From NCBI GenBank assembly GCA_964512285.1, contig CAZEJO010000003.1, forward strand, positions 35,899 through 99,898: a stretch of 64,000 bases of DNA, read 5' to 3'. The position numbers and the translations under genes are program-made. Positions 18,871-26,410 of this stretch are shown here, piece after piece. A model generated the notes under the pieces. That model was not told where the DNA came from. It saw nothing but the letters and a program-made list of their open reading frames with translations, and did no database searches. The first letter of the stretch is position 1. Each line of letters starts with the position of its first letter. Source of the DNA: SM23-28-2 sp964512285. GTDB lineage: Bacteria > Chloroflexota > Dehalococcoidia > SM23-28-2.

Positions 18871-18899
18871 TAGGACGCTTGGGTGAAAAATCGGTTACA
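18871..18899 (-). promoter_or_regulatory. ECF-like promoter, copy 1
   Basis: Minus strand TGTAACC (18893-18899), a 15-base spacer and CGTCCTA (18871-18877). The AAC / CGTC pair at this spacing resembles ECF sigma factor promoters. The same block is found upstream of the neighbouring c-di-GMP gene. It has not been tied to a particular sigma factor. Confidence 0.45.
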
Positions 18900-18987
18900 G
18901 ATTCTGCCGTTCGTTGGGGGATGAACGTGGGTGGCGCAGGGGCGAGCGCGCAAGAGAGCGTAGGGCGTCAGCAACCGGCTGGTTGTG

Positions 18988-21696
18988 TCAAGCTTTGCTG
19001 CGTTGGCCTGTTTTTGTGGCCGCGAGATGCCTGTGCTTGCTCTCAGTTCGTGGGGGGGCTATCGTTTCCTGGTTTGGCTTTTTCACCAACGCTAGAAATA
19101 CCTTCACCACCTCGGGATCAAACTGAGTACCAGCACCACGCTCTAACTCAGCTATGGCCTCTGCCTTGCTGAGGGCCTTGCGGTAGGAACGCTCGTGGGT
19201 CATGGCGTCAAACACATCCACGACGCTCAGGATGCGCGCCTCCAGAGGGATCTCTTCCTGAGCCAGGCCGCTGGGGTAGCCTTTGCCGTCGAAGCGCTCA
19301 TGGTGATGGCGGACTATTGCCGCCAGTTGTTGCAGGGATTCGGCCTCGGAGACCATCATGCTGGCGCCAAGTGGGGCGTGCTGCTTGACCTTGTCGAACT
19401 CTTCTTCGGTGAGTTTGCCGGGCTTGTTGAGGATGCTTTCGCTGATGCTGACCTTGCCGATGTCGTGCAGGAGGCTGGCAATCCTGATGCCTCTAACCTG
19501 TTCGGGTGAGAGCCCCATCTGCTCGGCGAGGGCGGCGGCCCAGAGGCTGGTGCGTTCCTGGTGGCCACGGATGTATCGGTCCTTGATCTCAGCCGCTGTC
19601 CCGACAGCGGCGATAGCGCGGAGGTCCAGGTCCGCGACGATCTCAGACGCGCCGAGATCTTGGAGAACGGTGGCCAGCGAGTTGGCCGCGGTAGAGAGCA
19701 TTCCTGACGGCGTCTCGTGGACGATCGCGAGCGGATCGGACGGCGACTCGGCAGGCTGGTCCTTTTTCGTCACGCTACGAGCGCCTGCTGCCCGCTTAGC
19801 ATCGTACATGACAGTGTCTGCTATTCTTACGAGCTCGTCTGAGGTGGTTGCGTCCTCGGGGAAGCAGGCCACGCCGGCGCTGATGCCTATCCATGCTGCC
19901 GCGAGGCTGTCCATTTCCTTCAGCTTTGAGGCGAGGATTTCTTTTATGCGGTTGATGACTCTGTGTGCTCTTGACTGGTCGGCATTCAGTATTATCGCCG
20001 CAAACTCATCGCCGCCGTAGCGGAAGGCGATGTCCGAGCGGCGCAGACCCGCCCGGATGCAGTCAGCAATGAGCTGGAGAGCCATGTCACCAGCCTGGTG
20101 GCCGCGGGAGTCGTTGTAGTGCTTGAAGGAGTCGACGTCCATGATCGCTACGGCGAAGCTCTGCCCGTAGCGCTGCGAGCGCTCTATCTCCTCGGCCAGG
20201 CGCTGGTAGAAGTGGGCGTGGTTGTAGAGGCCGGTGAGGCCGTCGGTGATGGCTCGCACTTCCAGCTCGGCGTTTAGTCTCTCTCGCTCTTCCTCCAGCT
20301 GCCTGCGCTCGGTGATGTCACGGCCGGTGATCTGGATTCCGGTGTACTGGCCCTCGTCATCGAAGAGGGGATAGCCGTTCCATTCCACCACTCTGGTTCC
20401 CATCGGTGTGAGCTGGCGGTTCACAAAGCCGCCAACTGGTTTCTTGTTTGCTCTCATCTGTCGGATGGCCTGGGCGGTGGACTCTATTTCGTCGGGATGG
20501 AGGTAGGCGCTGGAGTCGGCGCCGAGGAGTTCCTCTCTGGGCTTTCCATAGAATTGGCAGGCGGCGTCGTTGAGGAAGGTCCAGTTGCCATTCTTGTCCA
20601 TCCTGCAAATGACGTCGCCCGTCAGGTTAGTGGTAGCGATGTATTCATCGGCGGATCTCTTGAGTTCCTGGGCATAGCGCTGGACTTCCTTATGCATCTG
20701 TAGCGCCTTGAGGGCGGTGGCCACTTGGGAGACAAAGCCCTGGAGTAAGCTGACCTCCTCGGGAGGGAAGGTGCGAGGCTTGAAAGAGACGAAGGCCATC
20801 GTCCCCAGAAACTCGTCCTGAAACAGTAGAGGAAAGTCCGCCGCAGACCTCAGGAGGCTCTGAGCATAGAACTTCCTCACGTGTTCTGGATAGACTGGAT
20901 CGTTTTGCATGTCGGGTCTGAACGAGGGTTTCAGATTCGTCATCACTTCCAGGTTCCAGGGGTCTATCTGGTTCGGGTTCAAGCTAGCCCCCCAGGTCTG
21001 CCCCAGTGTCCCGCCGGTATAGCGTTGTTCGCTCAGGACGCGCAGGAAGAAGCGGCTGGTATTGGCGTCGTACAGGTCGATGTTCACTATATACTCGAAA
21101 TTCGTGGACGTGGAGATGGCGGTGGCCAGGTCTCTTAGGGCTGTCTCTACATCCTCTGATCGGGTGAGCATCTGGGCTGCGTTGGCCAGGGTGTGTAGTT
21201 GCTCTCCCATGCGCCGGCTGCGATCGGCGTTGAGGAGCCGTTCCAGAATGAGGGTGAGGGCGGGCGTCGCCGATTCCATGAAGCGTAGGATGTCAGGGCG
21301 GGCCTTTTGCTCCCAGGTTCCCCGCAGGATGCACATCTCGGACGCGCTCTCAGTGGTTGGCAGGGTGAAGGCCAGGAACTGGCGGTCATCGTCGCTGAGA
21401 GCGCTGGTGAAGTCCTCCACCCGGTCGCCTACGAGGTTGAAGGCCACGGGCCCGCTCGCCTGGGCGGCGTGACGCTGGACTCTCGTGAGGGCAGCCAGCG
21501 TCAGCTCGGTGCAGGAGCGACCGTCATCATGGCTGCAGGTGAGGAAGTTCTTGTCCTCGGCATAGACCACCATCGCCTGGGCCGCGCCGGTGGCCTGGCG
21601 GATGATGTTGGCCGCCTGGGCAAGGGTGTCCTCGGCGGCGGGAGCCGTGATAGCGATTCTAGCTAGCTGGTTGAGCGCCTCGACGCGCTGTTGCAT
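18988..21696 (-). CDS. Hybrid c-di-GMP protein (GAF, PAS, GGDEF, HD-GYP)
   Basis: 902 residues without transmembrane helices. Two GAF-like regions fill about 1-340, then a PAS domain (FLNDAACQFYGKPREELLG), a GGDEF domain with RYGGDEFAAII and an RRSD inhibitory site, and a C-terminal HD-GYP phosphodiesterase with LLHDIGKV and HHHERFDGKGYPSGL. It may both make and break c-di-GMP, with balance set by the sensory domains. The PAS-GGDEF half is closely similar to that of the neighbouring sensor, indicating duplication. It carries the same type of leader and promoter. Confidence 0.93.
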   Translation of the reverse strand: MQQRVEALNQLARIAITAPAAEDTLAQAANIIRQATGAAQAMVVYAEDKNFLTCSHDDGRSCTELTLAALTRVQRHAAQASGPVAFNLVGDRVEDFTSALSDDDRQFLAFTLPTTESASEMCILRGTWEQKARPDILRFMESATPALTLILERLLNADRSRRMGEQLHTLANAAQMLTRSEDVETALRDLATAISTSTNFEYIVNIDLYDANTSRFFLRVLSEQRYTGGTLGQTWGASLNPNQIDPWNLEVMTNLKPSFRPDMQNDPVYPEHVRKFYAQSLLRSAADFPLLFQDEFLGTMAFVSFKPRTFPPEEVSLLQGFVSQVATALKALQMHKEVQRYAQELKRSADEYIATTNLTGDVICRMDKNGNWTFLNDAACQFYGKPREELLGADSSAYLHPDEIESTAQAIRQMRANKKPVGGFVNRQLTPMGTRVVEWNGYPLFDDEGQYTGIQITGRDITERRQLEEERERLNAELEVRAITDGLTGLYNHAHFYQRLAEEIERSQRYGQSFAVAIMDVDSFKHYNDSRGHQAGDMALQLIADCIRAGLRRSDIAFRYGGDEFAAIILNADQSRAHRVINRIKEILASKLKEMDSLAAAWIGISAGVACFPEDATTSDELVRIADTVMYDAKRAAGARSVTKKDQPAESPSDPLAIVHETPSGMLSTAANSLATVLQDLGASEIVADLDLRAIAAVGTAAEIKDRYIRGHQERTSLWAAALAEQMGLSPEQVRGIRIASLLHDIGKVSISESILNKPGKLTEEEFDKVKQHAPLGASMMVSEAESLQQLAAIVRHHHERFDGKGYPSGLAQEEIPLEARILSVVDVFDAMTHERSYRKALSKAEAIAELERGAGTQFDPEVVKVFLALVKKPNQETIAPPRTESKHRHLAATKTGQRSKA

Positions 21697-21736
21697 CTAT
21701 CTACTCCAGAATGGCTAAGCTATCGCCTGGCCGCCT

Positions 21737-21800
21737 TCGCTATCTGGGAGGCAGCGCCGGGGGCCATTTGGCCGTCGCGAGGCGGCTGCGCGCTTAGCGA
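21737..21800 (-). ncRNA. Candidate structured leader RNA, copy 2
   Basis: Minus-strand leader of the hybrid GGDEF/HD-GYP gene. Outer stem TCGCTA/TAGCGA is a perfect pairing; inner stem GCAGCCGCC/GGCGCTGC has one bulged C; a GGCC-AAAT-GGCC hairpin follows. Sequence between stems matches copy 1 at 18740-18841 apart from the hairpin that is missing here. Confidence 0.5.
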
Positions 21801-21830
21801 GAAGCCCTGTCTGCTTTCGGCCACACTATG

Positions 21831-21859
21831 TAGGACGCTTGGGTGAAAAATCGGTTACA
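21831..21859 (-). promoter_or_regulatory. ECF-like promoter, copy 2
   Basis: Minus strand TGTAACC (21853-21859), 15-base spacer, CGTCCTA (21831-21837). The flanking sequence is nearly identical to that at 18871-18899, including the A/T-rich spacer start GATTTTTCACCC. Confidence 0.45.
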
Positions 21860-21990
21860 GATTTTTGCCGTCCGTTTGGGAATGAACTTGGCTGGCGCAG
21901 GAGCGAGCACGCAACGGGGGGTGGGTCGTAAGTACGCACAGCAGGTGGTGTTGAGGGCTGACCCTCGCTTGGTATATGCTCGCAGCGGTC

Positions 21991-22989
21991 ATGCTTTACG
22001 TGCTGTACGGTCGCGACGACTTCTCTCTGCGGGAGGAACTGACTCGCATCAAGGGCGAGCTGGACTCCGACGGTATGCTTTCCTCCAATACGGACGTGCT
22101 CGACGGGCGTGAGGTCAGCCCGGAGCAGGTCATGGTGATCTGCGATACGATGCCCTTCCTCAGCGAACATCGGCTGGTGGTGGTGGAGGGTCTGCTCAAG
22201 CGGTTCGACCGTCCGGAGCGGCCGCGCCGGGGCGCGCGCGCTGCCAGGAGCGGGAGCACGGAGGCGCTGGAGCGCTGGCAGGGTCTGGCCGATCACGTCC
22301 AGCGTATGCCGGAGACGACTACACTGGTTCTGGTGGATGGGGAGCTCTCGGGCAAGAATCCGCTGTTGGAAGCCCTCAGGTCGGCAGGGCAGGTGCGGGA
22401 GTTCCGAGCGCTGCGGGCCGTTCTTCAGTGGATCCTGGAGCGGGCGCAGAGCAAGGGCATCGACATCTCGCCGGCGGCGGCTCGCCTGCTGGCCGACTTG
22501 GTGGGGAACAACCTGTGGCTGCTAGCGAGCGAGCTGGAGAAGCTGGCGGCCTACGCTCAGGGCCGACGGGTCGAGGGGGCGGACGTGAGAGACCTGGTGA
22601 GCGAGGCACGGCAGATCAACATCTTCGCCATGGTGGACGCGGTCGTCGAGAAGCGCGGAGCGATGGCTCTGCGCCTCTTGCGGCAACTGAAGACAGCGGG
22701 GGCGGAAGGGGGCTACCTTCTGGCCATGGTGATCCGCCAGTATCGGCTGATCATTCAGGCGAGGGAGCTGATGACGGCCGGTCTGGCCACGCGGGAGATC
22801 GGCCAGCGCTTGGGGGTGACCTCCGAGTTCGTTCTGCAGCGGATTCTGGACCAGGCCCAGCGCTACTCACTGTCGCGGCTGAAGGTAGCCTATCGGCGGC
22901 TGCTGGAGGCCGACGTTGGGGTGAAGCGGGGGCATTACGACGAGGAGTTGGCGCTGGAGCTGCTGATGCACGACCTGGCGCGGATATGA
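21991..22989 (+). CDS. holA: DNA polymerase III delta subunit
   Basis: Clamp-loader subunit that opens the beta clamp. The 332-residue product starts MLYVLYGRDDFSLREELTRIK and shows the HolA pattern: a degenerate AAA+ N-terminal domain, the ELEKLAAYAQG segment, an INIFAMVDAVVEK motif and a C-terminal helical domain with LLEADVGVKRG. ATG at 21991 is preferred to 21976 because a -10-like TATGCT ends just upstream, giving an almost leaderless transcript. It ends 75 bp from the convergent lexA. Confidence 0.92.
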   Translation: MLYVLYGRDDFSLREELTRIKGELDSDGMLSSNTDVLDGREVSPEQVMVICDTMPFLSEHRLVVVEGLLKRFDRPERPRRGARAARSGSTEALERWQGLADHVQRMPETTTLVLVDGELSGKNPLLEALRSAGQVREFRALRAVLQWILERAQSKGIDISPAAARLLADLVGNNLWLLASELEKLAAYAQGRRVEGADVRDLVSEARQINIFAMVDAVVEKRGAMALRLLRQLKTAGAEGGYLLAMVIRQYRLIIQARELMTAGLATREIGQRLGVTSEFVLQRILDQAQRYSLSRLKVAYRRLLEADVGVKRGHYDEELALELLMHDLARI

Positions 22990-23064
22990 GGGCGGCGGAT
23001 GGGCGCCGCTTCCGCTAGTGCGGACGCCTGCTGGTGAGCGAGGCGGCAGCGCTCCGAGGGTGTT

Positions 23065-23709
23065 CTACAGCGGGGACCGGATGGCTCCGAGGACCTTTCC
23101 TTGCACCTCCACGTTGGCGGGGTCGGTGTAGATGGGGGCCATGCTCTGGTTGGCGGGCTGGAGGCGGATGCGGCCGCTCTCGTGGTAGAAGCGCTTGAGG
23201 GTGGCTTCCTGCTCCCGCTTGAGCCACGCGGCCACCATGTCGCCGTTGTCGGCGGTGGTGGCGGCTTCCATGAGGACGATATCGCCGTCGTTTACCAGGG
23301 CATCGATCATGGAGGTGCCCTTCACCCGCAGGCCATAGACATTGCGGCGGTTGCCCACCATGTCGCGGGTGACCTCGATGGACTCGGAGTAGTCTATGTT
23401 GTTCCAGGTGTCGGCGGTGGGCACCGGTATGGGCTGGCCGGCGGCGATCTGGCCGATGATGGGCACGGCCAGCGCGCGCGGGCGGCGGCCGCCGCGCTCC
23501 AGGAGCTCGATGGCGCGCGAGACCTCGCGGTCGCGGCGGATGTAGCCGTCGCCCTCGAGCTTCTTCAGATTGTAGTCCACCACCGAGGTGGAGCTGATGT
23601 TGCAGCCGTCCTGGATCTGGCGAATGCTCGGGGGATAGTCGTGTTCCTCGATGAACTGACGGATGAAGCGGAGGATGCTCTGCTGTTTGGGCGAGAGGTC
23701 TTTGGCCAT
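23065..23709 (-). CDS. lexA: SOS repressor LexA
   Basis: 214-residue repressor-protease. Winged helix at about 1-65 (YPPSIRQIQDGCNISSTSVV), self-cleavage site Ala90-Gly91 in IIGQIAAGQPI, catalytic Ser133 in KGTSMIDALVNDGDIV and Lys172 in EATLKRF. AAAGGAGG precedes the ATG. The upstream promoter contains a LexA box, so autoregulation is expected. Confidence 0.96.
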   Translation of the reverse strand: MAKDLSPKQQSILRFIRQFIEEHDYPPSIRQIQDGCNISSTSVVDYNLKKLEGDGYIRRDREVSRAIELLERGGRRPRALAVPIIGQIAAGQPIPVPTADTWNNIDYSESIEVTRDMVGNRRNVYGLRVKGTSMIDALVNDGDIVLMEAATTADNGDMVAAWLKREQEATLKRFYHESGRIRLQPANQSMAPIYTDPANVEVQGKVLGAIRSPL

Positions 23710-23730
23710 ACGCCCCTCCTTTATGTCGCC

Positions 23731-23742
23731 GAACTAGTGTTC
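23731..23742. promoter_or_regulatory. LexA operator (SOS box)
   Basis: GAACTAGTGTTC, a perfect GAAC-N4-GTTC palindrome of the Gram-positive (DinR) type. It starts ten bases downstream of the lexA -10 element. A second, differently arranged pair (GTTC-TGCC-GAAC) overlaps it at 23739-23750. Confidence 0.85.
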
Positions 23743-23751
23743 TGCCGAACA

Positions 23752-23780
23752 AGTATACTGGCAAGGAGACGAGTTGTCAA
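23752..23780 (-). promoter_or_regulatory. lexA promoter
   Basis: Minus strand TTGACA (23775-23780), 17-base spacer, TATACT (23752-23757): a near-consensus housekeeping promoter. Confidence 0.85.
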
Positions 23781-23824
23781 TCCCCAGTGACCCTAGTACA
23801 ATTTCGTTTCGAGGCAAACGTGCT

Positions 23825-24604
23825 GTGAGGCCTTCTTCTTTGCGATTCGCGCGATTTCGCCACGGACGTCGCCGGGGGTACGCGCTGGTGGAGGGCGAGC
23901 TGCTGAGGCCGATCGTCGGCAGCCCCTTCGGGCGCTGGCGGTCGGGCGAGGAGACTGTGTCCCTGTCACGGGTGAGGCTGTTGGCCCCCGTGAGACCGTC
24001 CAAGATCCTGGCGGTGGCCCTCAACTACCGGAGCCATCTGCACCAGTTCGACCAGACCTCAGCGCCGGCGAACCCCGAGCTGTTCCTCAAGCCGCCCTCG
24101 GCAGTTGTCGGGCCTGAGGAGGCGATCGTTCTGCCGCCCACTGCCGAACGGGTGGACTACGAAGGCGAGCTGGTGGCGGTCATTGGGCGGCGGGCCAGAG
24201 GGCTGAGGCCCGATGAGGCCCTGGCTCACGTGTTGGGCTATACCTGCGGCAACGATGTCAGTGCGCGCGATTGGCAGCAGGGCGACCTCCAGTGGTGGCG
24301 GGCAAAGGGCTGCGACACCTTCGCTCCCCTCGGGCCGTGGATTGTCACCAACCTCGATCCCACCAACCTGGAGCTGCAAACGCGTGTGAATGGAGAGGTC
24401 GTTCAGCGCACCAATACCTCTCTCCTGATCCAGGATGTGGCCCACTTGGTGAGCTTCGCGAGCCAGATGATGACCCTGGAGCCAGGCGACCTCGTTTTCA
24501 CCGGCACGCCGGGGACAACCTCGCCGCTGAAGAGAGGCGATGTGGTGGAGGTGGACATCGGCGGCATCGGCGTGCTGCGCAATCATGTAGAGACGGCGGT
24601 GTAG
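23825..24604 (+). CDS. Fumarylacetoacetate hydrolase family protein
   Basis: FAH-fold enzyme, usually a 2-hydroxyhepta-2,4-diene-1,7-dioate isomerase, acylpyruvase or oxaloacetate decarboxylase. Motifs: ILAVALNYRSHLHQF, the metal ligands in VDYEGELVAVIGR, GYTCGNDVSARDWQ and VFTGTPGTTSPL. About 259 residues from GTG 23825 (GAGG upstream); the frame extends to a TTG at 23774, inside the lexA promoter. No pathway partners are adjacent, so the substrate is not assigned. Confidence 0.88.
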   Translation: MRPSSLRFARFRHGRRRGYALVEGELLRPIVGSPFGRWRSGEETVSLSRVRLLAPVRPSKILAVALNYRSHLHQFDQTSAPANPELFLKPPSAVVGPEEAIVLPPTAERVDYEGELVAVIGRRARGLRPDEALAHVLGYTCGNDVSARDWQQGDLQWWRAKGCDTFAPLGPWIVTNLDPTNLELQTRVNGEVVQRTNTSLLIQDVAHLVSFASQMMTLEPGDLVFTGTPGTTSPLKRGDVVEVDIGGIGVLRNHVETAV

Positions 24605-24899
24605 CAACTCCCCCCCGATAAGCGTCCTAATACCGGAACGGTTGTCGGGGCCTTCCGACTGACAGCGCTCAGTGGCTTGATTACGGGCCTATTGAAGGGC
24701 CTTCCCCCGAATAGACCCCCGCTTCGCAATCCCACTGGTTCCCTCCTGGTCAGCTCAGCAGGCTGAGCCTGCCCAAGCCTCGTCACGCCCGCAGAAGGCG
24801 GCGCGTTGAGGATGGGGCTTGTTGGCGTGGATTCGCCCGCTGGGAACCCGCAGGTTTTCCGCTACCGTACAAGTCACGAGGAAGGGAGGGAGATGACAG
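24605..24899. other. Non-coding stretch before small gene
   Basis: 295 bases with no gene that I can support. It contains short hairpins (for example CTCAGCAGGCTGAG near 24758) and, at 24625-24634, an AGCGTCCTAATA string like the -10 region of the ECF-type promoters upstream of the c-di-GMP genes, but without a matching -35. Confidence 0.4.
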
Positions 24900-25118
24900 G
24901 TGGCAAAGGAGATCTGGCGCGCGACCGACGAGCAAGCGCGGGGGATTCTTGTAGAAAAGGGCATTGAGCTGACTGAAGAGGAGACGCTGGTACTGATCGA
25001 GCATTTGCCTCTATATCTTGACATTGCCCTAGAGGAATGCGTGCTGGCGCTGGCTCGGCAGCAGTTGAGGAGACGGGAGAGGGGAAACGGCGGGGTGCCC
25101 GGTGGGGCGGGCGACTAG
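24900..25118 (+). CDS. Small hypothetical protein
   Basis: Unrecognised 72-residue acidic then basic protein. The GTG start has a strong GGGAGGGAGAT ribosome binding region. The sequence WRATDEQARGILVEKGIELTEEETLVLIE looks helical; the tail is Arg/Gly-rich. It may be a small regulatory or stress protein; no family could be named. Confidence 0.55.
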   Translation: MAKEIWRATDEQARGILVEKGIELTEEETLVLIEHLPLYLDIALEECVLALARQQLRRRERGNGGVPGGAGD

Positions 25119-25140
25119 ACAAGGGCCAGTGCGGGCCTCA

Positions 25141-25171
25141 TAGAAAGAAGAACACCCCGTCGGCCGGGGTG
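25141..25171 (-). terminator. Rho-independent terminator
   Basis: Minus strand CACCCC, loop GGCCGAC, GGGGTG, then TTCTTCTTTC. It follows the 110-residue gene that stops at 25200. Confidence 0.7.
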
Positions 25172-25199
25172 CTCCGAAGCTTCGGCTGAGGGTTTCTGG

Positions 25200-25532
25200 C
25201 TAGTTCTCGCTGGTGCCCGTCGAGGTGCGGCTGCCCACGGACTGCACCACTTTTTCGGCTTCGGCGGAGATGCCTTCGGCCGTGCAGTCGCGGTAGGTAG
25301 CAAAGATAGCGCGATCGAGTACGCGCAGGCCTGAGGGCTTGAGCTGGGCCTTCTGTTGCTGGCGCAGGCACAGCAGGTGATTCAGTCGCCGCAGGAAGTG
25401 GAGCTGTAAGCTAGAATAGCGGTCCTCTGCCCCTTCCAACAGGGCAGCCAGGTCATCCTTAACCTCATGCTGCGCGCCCAAGTACTCCATGGTAACGCCA
25501 ACCTCGCTTGAGACAACCGTCATTAATAGCAT
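25200..25532 (-). CDS. Hypothetical helical protein
   Basis: Unrecognised protein of 110 residues, mostly helical, with a central RRLNHLLCLRQQQKAQL segment. AGAGGG lies eight bases before the ATG at 25532; an ATG at 25490 would give 96 residues. Seventy-five bases downstream of the DUF3870 gene on the same strand and followed by a terminator, so the two probably form an operon. Confidence 0.6.
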   Translation of the reverse strand: MLLMTVVSSEVGVTMEYLGAQHEVKDDLAALLEGAEDRYSSLQLHFLRRLNHLLCLRQQQKAQLKPSGLRVLDRAIFATYRDCTAEGISAEAEKVVQSVGSRTSTGTSEN

Positions 25533-25606
25533 AGCGTGTTCCCTCTGAAAATGGCAAGGAGGGGCTGGTAGACTATCGGTGAGAATTTGGTTGATGGAGC
25601 GAGAAC

Positions 25607-25990
25607 CTAAGAGGGTGGGAGCCCTTGTTGCCGATAACGATTATATGCCTCGTAGGCGTTGGCCACAGCCGTGCACAGAGCCTTCTGGGAAGGGCAAACG
25701 TAGCGCTGCCTGATCTCCTCCACCGCCTCCTGAGGTCCATCGCCTATCCTTCGACCGGCCAGCACTTCATCGAGAAGTCTGGTTCCCAGGGGCAGAACGC
25801 CTTTGACAGAGGTGCCCTGGATGGTCCCGCTAACTATTTCCGCCTCCAGTTCTACCGAGACCACGGAAGAGGAGTCGCGCGGTGCCAGGCTCTGGGGCAG
25901 GCGAGCGTGGCCGACGAAGATGACGGTTGTCTCGGTTCTCCGCGGCGAAACACGGCCTTCCTCGGTGGGCGCGCGAGTCTTTATCTGCAT
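25607..25990 (-). CDS. DUF3870 domain protein
   Basis: 127 residues from ATG 25990, which has AAGGAGGGTGATGG upstream. The pattern VIFVGHARLPQSL, SVVSVELEAEIVSGTI and a C-terminal EIRQRYVCPSQKALCTAVANAYEAYNRY matches the DUF3870 family as I remember it, a small cytoplasmic family found near amino acid and nucleotide metabolism genes. Function unknown. Confidence 0.7.
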   Translation of the reverse strand: MQIKTRAPTEEGRVSPRRTETTVIFVGHARLPQSLAPRDSSSVVSVELEAEIVSGTIQGTSVKGVLPLGTRLLDEVLAGRRIGDGPQEAVEEIRQRYVCPSQKALCTAVANAYEAYNRYRQQGLPPS

Positions 25991-26410
25991 TGGCCCATCA
26001 CCCTCCTTCCGCCGTCGAGGTTGCTGTAGCCGCAACGGCGACAGCGCTGTCAGGACTTCTATTGCCTAACAACGAAGTATCGGCTATCAGGTATAGCGAC
26101 TGGCATTCCCTCGGCGCGAAGAAAGTGCGCAGCTTCTGTGAAGTACGTGAAGAGCCAAGGGCGAGGCCGTGGGATCGCTGCTGCTGATCGCGCGGTGGGG
26201 CTCTGGGCGAGCGCTCCTTGCTTCAGGGTGCAGTGTTTCAGTCTAGGTGAGAGATGGAGGGTCAGACGGCCTCTGGCCGCTCATCCTGAGCCTGTCGAAG
26301 GATGAGCGGGGGCTCGTGGTTCGACAAGCTCACCATGAGCGGTCTCAAGAGAGAGGCTACAATGTATCGACCGCAGCCATTAGGATCGACGTCTGGAAAG
26401 TTGCGGCCTT
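25991..26410. other. Intergenic region with a palindromic repeat
   Basis: 420 bases between the DUF3870 gene and the RND exporter stop codon. Apart from the inverted repeat listed at 26277-26342, I see no gene. Short open frames here lack ribosome binding sites. Confidence 0.5.
26277..26342. repeat. REP-like inverted repeat
   Basis: Two 23-base arms, CCGCTCATCCTGAGCCTGTC (26277-26299) and TTCGACAAGCTCACCATGAG (26320-26342), are imperfect inverted copies of each other around a 20-base spacer that itself extends the first arm into a CCGCTCATCC/GGATGAGCGG hairpin. Such GTTCGACAAGCTCACCATGAGCGG elements are common dispersed repeats in environmental genomes. Confidence 0.75.

Noticed and set aside
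18690..21860. Known c-di-GMP-I or -II riboswitch in the duplicated leaders
   Set aside because: The conserved cores of neither class are present, so it is listed only as a candidate new structure.
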